A DNA stretch of 50,869 bases from JAIBJN01 sp963838795 (GTDB taxonomy: Bacteria > Actinomycetota > Thermoleophilia > Gaiellales > Gaiellaceae). The translations under genes were made by a program, and so were the position numbers. Positions 7,484-14,693 of this stretch are shown piece by piece; positions within the stretch are counted from its first letter, which is position 1, and each line of letters opens with the position of its first letter. Below the pieces are notes generated by a model, which saw only the letters and a list, made by a program, of their open reading frames with translations, searched no databases and was not told the DNA's origin. The stretch lies in NCBI GenBank assembly GCA_963838795.1, contig CAWISL010000009.1, positions 1-50,869 of the forward strand, read 5' to 3'.

Positions 7484-9292
7484 TTAGTCGCCGACGCCGA
7501 GCGCGAGGAGCTCGCTCGGGCTGATCAGCTCGCCCTGGATGCCGGGCTCGCCGTCGGCGTTGTCGGCCCAGGAGGCCGAAGCCCAGGAGGCCGCGGCCCA
7601 GGAGGCGCTCGCCCACGAAGCCGACGCCCACGAGGCCGAAGCCCACGAGGCCGATGCCCAGGAGGCGTTCGCCCAGGAGGCCGACGCCCAGGAGGCGTTC
7701 GCCCAGGAGGCGGAGGCCCACGAGGCGCTCGCCCAGGAGGCGGAGGCCCAGGAGGCGTCGCTCTGGGCGACGTTCGCCCAGCTGGCCGCGTCGAAGACCG
7801 GGCCGGATCCGTCGCCGGCGGAGCCGACGAACTGGTTCAGCGCAGCGTTCGGATTGGGCGGGGCGACGACGGCCGAAGCTGCGAACGCATCGACCATCCC
7901 GACGCCGAGCGAGCCGAGGGTAGCGCTCGGAGTGTCCCTCGCGCTCACCATGAGCGCGCCCTTCACCTGGTCCGGCGTCCACTCGGGGTGTCGGGCCAGG
8001 ACCTGCGCCGCGGCTGCGGCCACGATCGGTGCTGCAAACGACGTGCCGGACAGCTCCATGGTGGCGTTCGGCCTGACGTTGCCCGGCCGCTCGAGCACGA
8101 GCGTCGAGCTGGCCGGAACGGACGCGATCAGATACCTGCCTGGGGCACCGAGCTCGGGCTTGGCGAAGCCGTCGAGGGTGTGGCCCCAAGCGGACCAAGG
8201 AGCCGCGAAGTCGTCGCTCGTTCCGACGCTGCCGTCGACGTCGGCCGCGCCGACCGTGATCACGAAGGGATCGTTGCCGGGCGCGAAGGTCACGCCGCCG
8301 GGCTCGCCGTTCACCCCGTAGTTCCCCGAGGCGGCGACGACGACGACACCGTTGAACCAGAGCTTCTCGACGGCTCGGTCGAGCGGGTCGAAGAAGATGC
8401 TCGCCGGCGACGCGCTGTGGAGTGAGAAGTTCGCGACGCGGATGTTGTAGACGTCCTTGTGGGCGAGGATCCAGTCCGCGGCTGCGATCACGTCGCGCGT
8501 CATCGCCATGCCGTTGTCGTCCATCACGTCGATGGAGACGATGTCGGACCCGGGCGAGCCGCCAGAGCGAGAGGGCCGCTCGCCGGCCGCGATGGCTGCG
8601 ACGAAGGTCCCGTGGCCGCGTCCGTCACCAGGAGAGTTCGGCGCGATCGAGGCGAGGTTCACCTCGGCGACCACGCGGCCTCCGAAGTCGCCCACGCGGT
8701 TGGCCTGGATCCCGGAGTCCACGATCGCGATCGCCGGGGCATTCGCGGCCGCAGGGGTGTTCCAGAGGTGCTGGAAGCGGGCGACGAACGGCCAGCGCTG
8801 GGTGCTGCCGGACGCCGACAGGACGACGGGAGCGTCGCTCGTGATCGCCCTGACGTCGGTTCGCTGGGCGAGGCGGAGGATCTGTCGGCCGGTGAGCTGG
8901 GCCGCGACGCCGCTGACGGCCTGGAAGCGGTCGCGCACGCCGACGCCCCTACCGGGAGCGGAGCTGCGTGCAGCGCGCACGTCGCTTGCCACCTCGCCCG
9001 CGGTCTCCCCGCGCGATCCCTCGACGATGACGTCGAACGTGCGATTCGGGGCCGCCTGCGCCTTCTCGAGCAGGCCGGGCGAGAGGTACGCCCGAATTTC
9101 CATGTCGTGGGACTGCGAGGATCGCTGCCCGCCGGCCGCAATGGGCGCGCCGAGGAGGACGGCGACGAGCAGCGTCAGCATGACGCCGCGACCGCCCTTG
9201 CCCCAGAGAGCGCTCGAGCGAGTCTCGCCCTTGGCGGGCTTGCCCCAGAGAGCGCTCGATCGGGTTTCCTTCGACGAGCCTTTGAGCCGCAT
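7484..9292 (-). CDS. Secreted S8 (subtilisin-family) serine peptidase with Trp-rich pentapeptide repeat tail
   Basis: The 602-residue protease is read from the ATG at 9292, which has AGAGGA just upstream. A basic 36-residue leader contains two copies of ETRSSALWGK and precedes a hydrophobic export segment (about 37-54). A prodomain-like region (about 60-165) and the S8 domain follow: Asp192 in IVDSGI, His227 in GHGTFVAAIA, the oxyanion Asn324 in AASGN, and Ser418 in GTSFAAPIVA. The whole catalytic set is present. Residues 513-577 are thirteen tandem pentapeptides of the form ASWAS/ASWAN, with an earlier single copy at 503-507, and a short acidic C-terminus follows. No LPXTG anchor or C-terminal membrane helix is visible, so the tail may serve surface attachment or folding. 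It is transcribed alone, between a Nudix terminator and its own terminator. Confidence 0.93.
   Translation of the reverse strand: MRLKGSSKETRSSALWGKPAKGETRSSALWGKGGRGVMLTLLVAVLLGAPIAAGGQRSSQSHDMEIRAYLSPGLLEKAQAAPNRTFDVIVEGSRGETAGEVASDVRAARSSAPGRGVGVRDRFQAVSGVAAQLTGRQILRLAQRTDVRAITSDAPVVLSASGSTQRWPFVARFQHLWNTPAAANAPAIAIVDSGIQANRVGDFGGRVVAEVNLASIAPNSPGDGRGHGTFVAAIAAGERPSRSGGSPGSDIVSIDVMDDNGMAMTRDVIAAADWILAHKDVYNIRVANFSLHSASPASIFFDPLDRAVEKLWFNGVVVVAASGNYGVNGEPGGVTFAPGNDPFVITVGAADVDGSVGTSDDFAAPWSAWGHTLDGFAKPELGAPGRYLIASVPASSTLVLERPGNVRPNATMELSGTSFAAPIVAAAAAQVLARHPEWTPDQVKGALMVSARDTPSATLGSLGVGMVDAFAASAVVAPPNPNAALNQFVGSAGDGSGPVFDAASWANVAQSDASWASASWASASWASASWANASWASASWANASWASASWASASWASASWASASWAAASWASASWADNADGEPGIQGELISPSELLALGVGD
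7562..7756 (-). repeat. Thirteen tandem 15-bp repeats encoding (ASWAS)n
   Basis: This is a coding minisatellite in the 3' part of the subtilase gene. Thirteen adjacent 15-base units encode Ala-Ser-Trp-Ala-Ser/Asn/Ala/Asp with Trp at every fifth residue from 515 to 575. Units differ mainly at third codon positions and in the fifth residue, which suggests repeated duplication followed by selection to keep the ASW core. Confidence 0.95.
9185..9268 (-). repeat. Tandem 42-bp duplication encoding the subtilase N-terminal motif
   Basis: Residues 9-22 and 23-36 of the subtilase are two 14-residue units that share ETRSSALWGK and end in KG or RG. The codons for SSALWGK are the same in both units. The pair sits before the hydrophobic export segment. 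Confidence 0.85.
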
Positions 9293-9501
9293 AGTCCTCT
9301 CGATTCCCTTCTCCGCGCACGGCGCGGGGCCGCAGATCAATTCCCACACCCGACGCTAGGCGCGAACCTCAGCCAGAGCCTCCCCTGTTCGAGTGAGCGG
9401 GCCGAGATTCACCCATTCGAGGGACTCGCTCCCGTCGGCGCCACCAACGCGCGGCAGGGCCGGGAGAACAGCAGGCGCCGCCCCCCGCTCCGGACCTGCG
9501 G

Positions 9502-9514
9502 CCCCCATCGGGGG
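9502..9514 (-). terminator. Possible terminator hairpin after the Nudix gene
   Basis: CCCCC and GGGGG flank a 3-base loop, starting about 44 bases beyond the Nudix stop in the minus direction. The stem is short and there is no strong T-tract. It is the only structure seen in the 265-base gap 9293-9557, which must also hold the subtilase promoter; no confident -35/-10 pair was found there. Confidence 0.35.
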
Positions 9515-9557
9515 TTCTAGCGCGAAAACCTGCGCGACCGGCGCCCGAGCCGTGTCG

Positions 9558-10007
9558 TCAGGGTGCCCAGAGCGAGCCGAGATACACCGTCGGGTCGCCG
9601 GGCTGCCAGCGGGCGAGGAAGCGCTGGATCGGCGGGTGGAGCGCCAGCTCCGCAAGCTCCTCGACGTCGAAGAGCCGGTGGTTCCTCACTGCCTCGTCCC
9701 CGGAGGTCACGCTTTCGAGCGAGCGGTCGCCGAGGTTGCCGGCGAAGACGATGTGGACGACGTGCTTCGGAGGCCACCCCGGCGGGGAGATCGAGTCCGC
9801 GAGCGCGACCGGGCCCTCGAGGGGGAAGTCCTCGTCGAGTCCGACCTCCTCCGCCAGCTCGCGCTTCACGGCGTCCAGCAAGGTCTCCCCCGGGCTCACG
9901 CCTCCACCCGGCAGAAGCCAGTACTCGCGTCCATGCTTCTCGTGTCGTACCAGGAGGACTCGGCTCTCGCGCCGCAGGATGGCGGACACCCGGATGCGCG
10001 GCTCCAT
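9558..10007 (-). CDS. Nudix hydrolase
   Basis: This is a compact 149-residue Nudix protein that would hydrolyse a nucleoside diphosphate linked to another moiety, using a divalent metal. The Nudix box is complete, GGGVSPGETLLDAVKRELAEEVGLD, matching GX5EX7REUXEEXGU. The substrate cannot be read from the sequence. The fold begins with RVSAILRRESRVLLVRHEK, and the C-terminus has no extra domain. Its ATG at 10007 lies 3 bases after the dUTPase stop, so the two are surely cotranscribed, which fits nucleotide-pool sanitation beside dUTP removal. Confidence 0.9.
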   Translation of the reverse strand: MEPRIRVSAILRRESRVLLVRHEKHGREYWLLPGGGVSPGETLLDAVKRELAEEVGLDEDFPLEGPVALADSISPPGWPPKHVVHIVFAGNLGDRSLESVTSGDEAVRNHRLFDVEELAELALHPPIQRFLARWQPGDPTVYLGSLWAP

Positions 10008-10010
10008 CGC

Positions 10011-10445
10011 TCAGGCCCGGGAGGAGCCGAAGCCCCTGATGCCACGCTCGCTGTCGGGCAGGGCAGCGAGCTCTACCGGCTCGAGCTCGGGAACGGGCAT
10101 GACGACGAGCTGGGCGATGCGGTCCCCGGGCTCGGCGACGAAGGTCTGCTCCCGATCGGTGTTCAGGAGGACGACGTTGATCTCGCCGCGGTAGCCGGCG
10201 TCGATCAGCCCCGGCGAGTTGACGACCGCGATCCCGTGCCGTGCTGCGAGCCCCGAGCGAGGCTGGACGAAGCCGGCGAAGCCCTCCGGGATGGCGACCG
10301 CGAGCCCCGTGGGGACGACGGCGCGCTCGCCGGGGGAAAGCTGCACGCGCTCGCACGTCGAGAGGTCGAGCCCGGCGTCCCCGGCGTACGCTCGTCCGGG
10401 CAGCGTGGCCTCCTCGCGCAGGCGGACGACGGGAAGCTCGATCAC
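10011..10445 (-). CDS. dut: Deoxyuridine 5'-triphosphate nucleotidohydrolase (dUTPase)
   Basis: This enzyme cleaves dUTP to dUMP and pyrophosphate, keeping uracil out of DNA and supplying dTMP synthesis. The 144 residues carry all five trimeric dUTPase motifs in order: AGDAGLDL, PRSGLAARHGI, GLIDAGYRGEI with the catalytic Asp, GDRIAQLV, and a C-terminal RGIRGFGSS arm (usually RGxGGFGS). The length is typical of the homotrimeric family. The ATG overlaps the hflX stop in an ATGA, so translation is coupled within the dapL-hflX-dut-Nudix run. Confidence 0.96.
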   Translation of the reverse strand: MIELPVVRLREEATLPGRAYAGDAGLDLSTCERVQLSPGERAVVPTGLAVAIPEGFAGFVQPRSGLAARHGIAVVNSPGLIDAGYRGEINVVLLNTDREQTFVAEPGDRIAQLVVMPVPELEPVELAALPDSERGIRGFGSSRA

Positions 10446-11755
10446 GCCTCGTGTGCCTCGGCGGCCGGCCCGTCCGCCTCCGCGATCAGGTACGGGGCGT
10501 AGCGGGACAGCTCGCGCTCGGGCAGGCGCGCGCGGACGAGGACGCCGTCGGCACGGTCGACCCGCTCCTCGATGGGCGCTCCCAGGTCGTACAGCTCCTT
10601 GAGGACCCGGCCGTCCTCGTACGGGACGAGCAGTCGGACAGGGCGGAAGCGATCCGCGAAGCGACCGGCGACGTGCGCTCGCAGGGCGGGCAGCCCCTCG
10701 CCTGCTCGGGCCGAGATCTGGAGCGCGCCCGGAAATCGGTTTCCCAAACGCCGCCGGCGAAGGGGATCCACCAGGTCGACCTTGTTCAGGACGAGCTCGA
10801 CCGGCAGGTCGTCCGCCCCGATTCCGGCGAGCACCGAATCGACCGCCGCGATGGTGGCGTCAAGGCGCTCGTCGGGAAGCGAGGCGTCCGCCACGTGGAG
10901 CACGAGGTCCGCGAACACGGTCTCCTCCAGCGTGGCCGCAAACCCCTCCACCAGCTGGTGAGGCAGGCGGCGGATGAATCCCACGGTGTCGGTGACGAGG
11001 TAACGCCGGCCGTCGTGCTCGAAGCCCCGGGTGGTCGGGTCGAGCGTCTCGAACAGTCGATCGTCGACGGATGCGTGGGCGTCCGTCAGCGCGTTCAGGA
11101 GCGTCGACTTTCCTGCATTCGTGTAGCCGGCGAGAGCGACGACCGGGGAGGCCGAGCGCTCGCGCGCCTTCCGTTGCACGGCTCGGCGCTGCTCCAGCTC
11201 GCGCAGTCTCCGCTTGAGTAGCCCGACGCGGCGGCGCGCCAGGCGCCGGTCGGTCTCGAGCTGCGACTCGCCGGGGCCCCGGGTCCCGATCCCGCCGCCG
11301 AGTCGCTCGAGGTGCTGCCACATGCCGCGCATGCGGGGGAGGTTGTACTCGAGCTGCGCCAACTCGACCTGGAGCTTGCCCTCCGCACTCCGCGCATGCT
11401 GGGCGAAGATGTCGAGGATGAGCTGCGTGCGGTCGACGACGCGGGCGCTCAGCGCGTCCTCCAAGCGACGCTGCTGGCCGGGATCGAGCTCGTCGTCCAC
11501 GATCAGCGACTCCGCGGCGGCGTCCTGTACGAGCCGCTTCAGCTCCTCGAGCTTGCCCTTGCCGACGTAGGTTCGCGGATCGGGGGTTGGCCGACGCTGG
11601 ACGAGCTCGCCGACCGGCAAGACGCCGGCGGTGCGCAGGAGCTCGCGCAGCTCGCCCAGCTCCTCGCTCTCGTCCACCCCGGGGGCCAGCACGGCGACGA
11701 CGAACCCGCGCTCGGGCTCGGCTCCGGGCGCGGGGTCCGGCTGGTGGTGGGTCAC
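10442..11755 (-). CDS. hflX: GTPase HflX (ribosome-associated)
   Basis: HflX is a 50S-binding GTPase that rescues or splits stalled ribosomes under stress. The 437-residue protein has the HflX N-terminal domain (about 30-190, with TYVGKGKLEEL, VVDRTQLILDIFA and the GTRGPGESQLETDRR linker) and a G domain with GYTNAGKST (G1), DTVGF (G3) and NKVD (G4), ending with a C-terminal extension. It starts with GTG at 11755, just after the dapL stop at 11763. In many bacteria hflX follows miaA or hfq; here dapF and dapL lie between. Confidence 0.96.
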   Translation of the reverse strand: MTHHQPDPAPGAEPERGFVVAVLAPGVDESEELGELRELLRTAGVLPVGELVQRRPTPDPRTYVGKGKLEELKRLVQDAAAESLIVDDELDPGQQRRLEDALSARVVDRTQLILDIFAQHARSAEGKLQVELAQLEYNLPRMRGMWQHLERLGGGIGTRGPGESQLETDRRLARRRVGLLKRRLRELEQRRAVQRKARERSASPVVALAGYTNAGKSTLLNALTDAHASVDDRLFETLDPTTRGFEHDGRRYLVTDTVGFIRRLPHQLVEGFAATLEETVFADLVLHVADASLPDERLDATIAAVDSVLAGIGADDLPVELVLNKVDLVDPLRRRRLGNRFPGALQISARAGEGLPALRAHVAGRFADRFRPVRLLVPYEDGRVLKELYDLGAPIEERVDRADGVLVRARLPERELSRYAPYLIAEADGPAAEAHEA

Positions 11756-11762
11756 AGGGCGA

Positions 11763-12944
11763 TTATGCCCGGGATTCGGTCAGGAGCTCCAGCGAAGACG
11801 CGATCCGGCCCGCCGCCTCCTCGAGCCGATCGTCCGGAACGGTGAGGGAGATGCGAACGTAGCCCTCGCCCGAGGAGCCGAACGAGGGACCGGGCGAGAC
11901 GATGACGGCGGCCTGCTGGAGGACGAGCTCGGTGAAGCTGGCCGAGTCATGGCCCTCGGGCACGCGGATCCAGAGGTAGGGAGTCGCGAGCGGCGGCTCG
12001 GCGTCGATGCCGATCATCCCGAGGGCCCCGATCATGAGGTCGCGCCGGCGACGGTAGACCTCGGACATCTCCTGGGGAAATGCGCGCGCGTCGGTGAGCG
12101 CGGCGACGGCGGCAAGCTGCAGCGCGTCGAACATGCCCGAGTCGAGGTTCGTCTTGAGCTGCCGATAGCGCTCCACGATCTCGGCGTTGCCCGCGATCCA
12201 GCCGATTCGCCAGCCGGTCATATTCCAGCCCTTGGAGAGCGAGAAGATCTCCGCCCCGACGCCCTTCGCCCCCGGCGTGGCCAGGAAGCTCGGCGGCCGG
12301 TAGCCGTCGAACGCAATCTCGGTGTAGGCGGAATCGTGGATCGCCACGAGCCCATGCTCGCGAGCGAAAGACGTGGCACGCTCGAAGAAGCCGTCGGCGA
12401 CGACCGCTCCGGTCGGGTTGTTCGGGTAGTTGAAGTAGAGGAGATTTGCTCTGGACGCGGTCTCCGGCGGGATTGCGTCCAGGTCGGGCATGAAGGCGTT
12501 CGCAGCGGCGAGCGGCAGGTACTCGACGTCCGCTCCCGCGAAGACGGGCCCCGACGTATACGGGGGGTAGCCGGGGTCCGGCGCGAGGGCCACGTCTCTC
12601 GGGTCCAGGCAGGCGAGTGCGACATGGGCCACGGCTTCCTTGCCGCCGAGGACTGGGATCACCTCCGACTCCGGGTCGAGCTCGACGCCGAAGCGGTCTG
12701 CGTAGAAGCCTGCAACGGCCTCGCGGAAGGCCGCCAGTCCGCGGTTCGACGGGTACCGGTGCGTCTCGGGCCGCTCTGCGGCGCGTTGGAGTGCTGCGAC
12801 GACCACCGGCGGCGTCGGCATGTCAGGGTCGCCGATGCCGAGGGAGATCACGTCGACGCCCTCGGCCCGCATCGCTTCGAGGCGCCGCTCGATCTCGGCA
12901 AAGAGGTAGGGAGGCACCTGATCGAGCCGGCGTGCGAACCTCAC
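11763..12944 (-). CDS. dapL: LL-diaminopimelate aminotransferase-like PLP enzyme (class I/II)
   Basis: This fold-type I PLP aminotransferase has 393 residues with ISLGIGDPDMPTPP near the N-terminus, a YPSNRG substrate loop, NYPNNPTG, the DSAYTEI cofactor Asp region, the Schiff-base lysine in SLSKGWNMTGWRIGW, and a C-terminal Arg in YVRISLT. In DapL enzymes this converts tetrahydrodipicolinate and glutamate directly to LL-diaminopimelate. The family assignment alone would leave aspartate or another amino acid as possible substrates. The GTGA overlap with dapF, the next enzyme in the route, and the presence of dapA and dapB in the window make DapL the best reading. No dapC, dapD or dapE is present in the window, as the DapL route would allow. 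Confidence 0.8.
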   Translation of the reverse strand: MRFARRLDQVPPYLFAEIERRLEAMRAEGVDVISLGIGDPDMPTPPVVVAALQRAAERPETHRYPSNRGLAAFREAVAGFYADRFGVELDPESEVIPVLGGKEAVAHVALACLDPRDVALAPDPGYPPYTSGPVFAGADVEYLPLAAANAFMPDLDAIPPETASRANLLYFNYPNNPTGAVVADGFFERATSFAREHGLVAIHDSAYTEIAFDGYRPPSFLATPGAKGVGAEIFSLSKGWNMTGWRIGWIAGNAEIVERYRQLKTNLDSGMFDALQLAAVAALTDARAFPQEMSEVYRRRRDLMIGALGMIGIDAEPPLATPYLWIRVPEGHDSASFTELVLQQAAVIVSPGPSFGSSGEGYVRISLTVPDDRLEEAAGRIASSLELLTESRA

Positions 12945-13738
12945 CCCGACTTCACCTCCGCGAGCAGCTCCGGAGAGACCTCGCCGGTACAGATCTCCTG
13001 GGCGGCGCCGGTGAGGCGGGCGTTCATGCCGTCGTCAAGCTCGACCTGCATGTCGCCGCCGGCGAGGTGAACCGTGACCGGGCTCCTGCACCAGCCGTTC
13101 ACGACAGCCGCACCCGCCACCGCGACGGCGCTCGTGCCCGAGGAGAGCGTCTCCCCCGCCCCGCGCTCCCAGACGCCGACCGTCGCCTCGCTCGCGGAGT
13201 CGACGTGCACGAGTTGGACGTTCGTCCGGGCCGGGAAGCGTGCGTGGTTCTCGACGAGCGGCCCGAGACGCTGGAGCTCGACGCGACTGGGATCGCGCCG
13301 GATCACGGCGTGCGGGTTTCCGACCGAGACGGGAGTGAACTCGACCTCGGTGCCGTCAACGGCAAGCGTCTCGACCTCCCCCACGTCGACGCGGCCCATC
13401 TCCGTCTCGACCTGAAGCCCGCCGCGCAGGCGGGCGACGACCTCCCGGGGCCCGACCGCGACGACGACCTCTCGAGTGCCGCTTCGGCGGGCCAGCCAAC
13501 GGGCCGCGATGCGCGTGCCGTTCCCGGAGAGCTCCGCCGTCGAGCCGTCGGGATTCCAGACCACGATCTCGGCACGCGCTCCGTCGGCGGCCAGCACCTC
13601 GAGGATGCCGTCGGAGCCGACCCCGAGGTGGTAGTCGCACAGGCGCCGGACGAGACCGGGCTCGAGCGGTCGACCGACGTCAGCCCGCTCGACGAGCAGG
13701 TAGTCGTTGCCCAGCCCGTGCCACTTCGAGAATCTCAT
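12941..13738 (-). CDS. dapF: Diaminopimelate epimerase homologue with Ser in place of both catalytic Cys
   Basis: DapF interconverts LL- and meso-diaminopimelate by a two-cysteine acid/base mechanism. The 265-residue protein is colinear with DapF: GLGNDYLL with Asn11, NPDGS at 62-66, GNG at 72-74, NPHAV at 141-145, ERG at 191-193 and GETLSSGT at 195-202. The two catalytic cysteines are serines here: Ser71 (TCC, 13526-13528) and Ser200 (TCG, 13139-13141). The substrate-contacting residues around them are kept. The only other Cys are at 34, 217 and 250, not at catalytic sites. The ATG at 13738 lies inside the end of miaA (59-base overlap), and the stop overlaps dapL. Epimerase function is inferred from context but is in doubt on chemical grounds. 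Confidence 0.85.
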   Translation of the reverse strand: MRFSKWHGLGNDYLLVERADVGRPLEPGLVRRLCDYHLGVGSDGILEVLAADGARAEIVVWNPDGSTAELSGNGTRIAARWLARRSGTREVVVAVGPREVVARLRGGLQVETEMGRVDVGEVETLAVDGTEVEFTPVSVGNPHAVIRRDPSRVELQRLGPLVENHARFPARTNVQLVHVDSASEATVGVWERGAGETLSSGTSAVAVAGAAVVNGWCRSPVTVHLAGGDMQVELDDGMNARLTGAAQEICTGEVSPELLAEVKSG

Positions 13739-14615
13739 CGGCGACGACGTCCGGAGGACGGTCGGCCCGAACGCTAACAACGCCGGGAAGACGGCGAAGC
13801 CACTTGCGCTGGTACGCGGCGTACTGCCTGGTCTTGAGCGCCACTGCGGCGATCGCCTCGTCCGGCGCCAGGGCGGCGAACTCCTCGAGCCCGATCACCT
13901 GTCGCGCCGTGGACGAGAGCGGTCCCACGTGCGCCTGCGCCACTTCGTCCACCACGCCGCGCGCCACCATCGCCCGCGTGCGCTCCTCGATTCGTCGGTT
14001 GAGGGTCTCCGCCGGGACGTCGAGGCCGAAGATGCGCACCGGCCAGCGGGTGTCGCCGCTCCAGAGCCGACTGTCCTCGGGCGCCAGCGAGGCTCCCGCC
14101 TCCGCCAGCTCGAGGGCCCGGACGATCCGACGGCGGTCGTTGGGGTGAACAGCCGCGGCCGCGCGCGGGTCCCGACCGGCCAGCTGCGCGTGTGCGGCTT
14201 CCGGCCCTGCCTCGTCGTAAACGCGCTCCCAACGCTCGCGGGACCCTGCCGGGGCCGCGGGCGGCAGGTCGAGCTCGGCGAGCGCGGCGCGCAGGTAGAG
14301 GCCGGTTCCGCCCGCGACGACCGGAGTCCTCCCGGCCGCGAGGATCTCGTCGACCGCGCCGTGCGCGAGCCGTTGGTACTCGCCGACCGAGCCCTCGTGG
14401 TCGAGCGGCCAGATTCCCACGAGGCGCGTCGGGCGCGCCGGCTGGTTCGTCAGGATCGGCAGGCCGCGGTACGCCTGCATCGAGTCGGCGGAGACGACCT
14501 CGCCGGGAATCCGCTCGGCGAGCGCCTCCGCGATCACGCTCTTGCCGGACGCCGTCGGTCCGAAGACTGCGAGGACGACTCCCTCTCGCCCCCGCCCGGA
14601 ACGCTCAGGTCCCAT
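13680..14615 (-). CDS. miaA: tRNA dimethylallyltransferase MiaA
   Basis: MiaA transfers a dimethylallyl group to N6 of A37 in tRNAs that read UNN codons. The 311 residues contain the P-loop GPTASGKS (about 19-26), the SADSMQAYRGLPILTNQP substrate segment, VAGGTGLYLRAAL, the NDRRRIVRALE motif, and a C-terminal TRQYAAYQRKWLRR segment that binds the tRNA. The length is normal. It follows miaB in the same direction with a 78-base gap, and dapF begins inside its 3' end, so the downstream genes depend on its transcript. MiaB acts on the product of MiaA, so the two adjacent genes serve successive steps at A37. Confidence 0.96.
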   Translation of the reverse strand: MGPERSGRGREGVVLAVFGPTASGKSVIAEALAERIPGEVVSADSMQAYRGLPILTNQPARPTRLVGIWPLDHEGSVGEYQRLAHGAVDEILAAGRTPVVAGGTGLYLRAALAELDLPPAAPAGSRERWERVYDEAGPEAAHAQLAGRDPRAAAAVHPNDRRRIVRALELAEAGASLAPEDSRLWSGDTRWPVRIFGLDVPAETLNRRIEERTRAMVARGVVDEVAQAHVGPLSSTARQVIGLEEFAALAPDEAIAAVALKTRQYAAYQRKWLRRLPGVVSVRADRPPDVVADEILEVARAGQRLPARRAG

Positions 14616-14693
14616 CCCGCCGGAGGGGCCGGCCGCGGGCCTCCCTCCGCTGCGAGCATAGTGAGAAAAAGTGCACGCGTGGCGCGCGCAACG

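Noticed and set aside
7562..7756. A possible CRISPR array, from regularly spaced repeats
   Set aside because: The 15-base units are contiguous, without spacers, and keep a coding frame for ASWAS.
7539..8321. A plus-strand frame rich in AQEAE repeats opposite the subtilase tail
   Set aside because: The 15-base units of the subtilase repeat are a multiple of three, so every frame shows a five-residue repeat. The conserved protease on the other strand explains it.
4982..8425. Long plus-strand open frames opposite the GGDEF/HD-GYP and subtilase genes
   Set aside because: They are shadows of well-supported minus-strand genes, with compositions typical of reversed GC-rich codons and no family motif.
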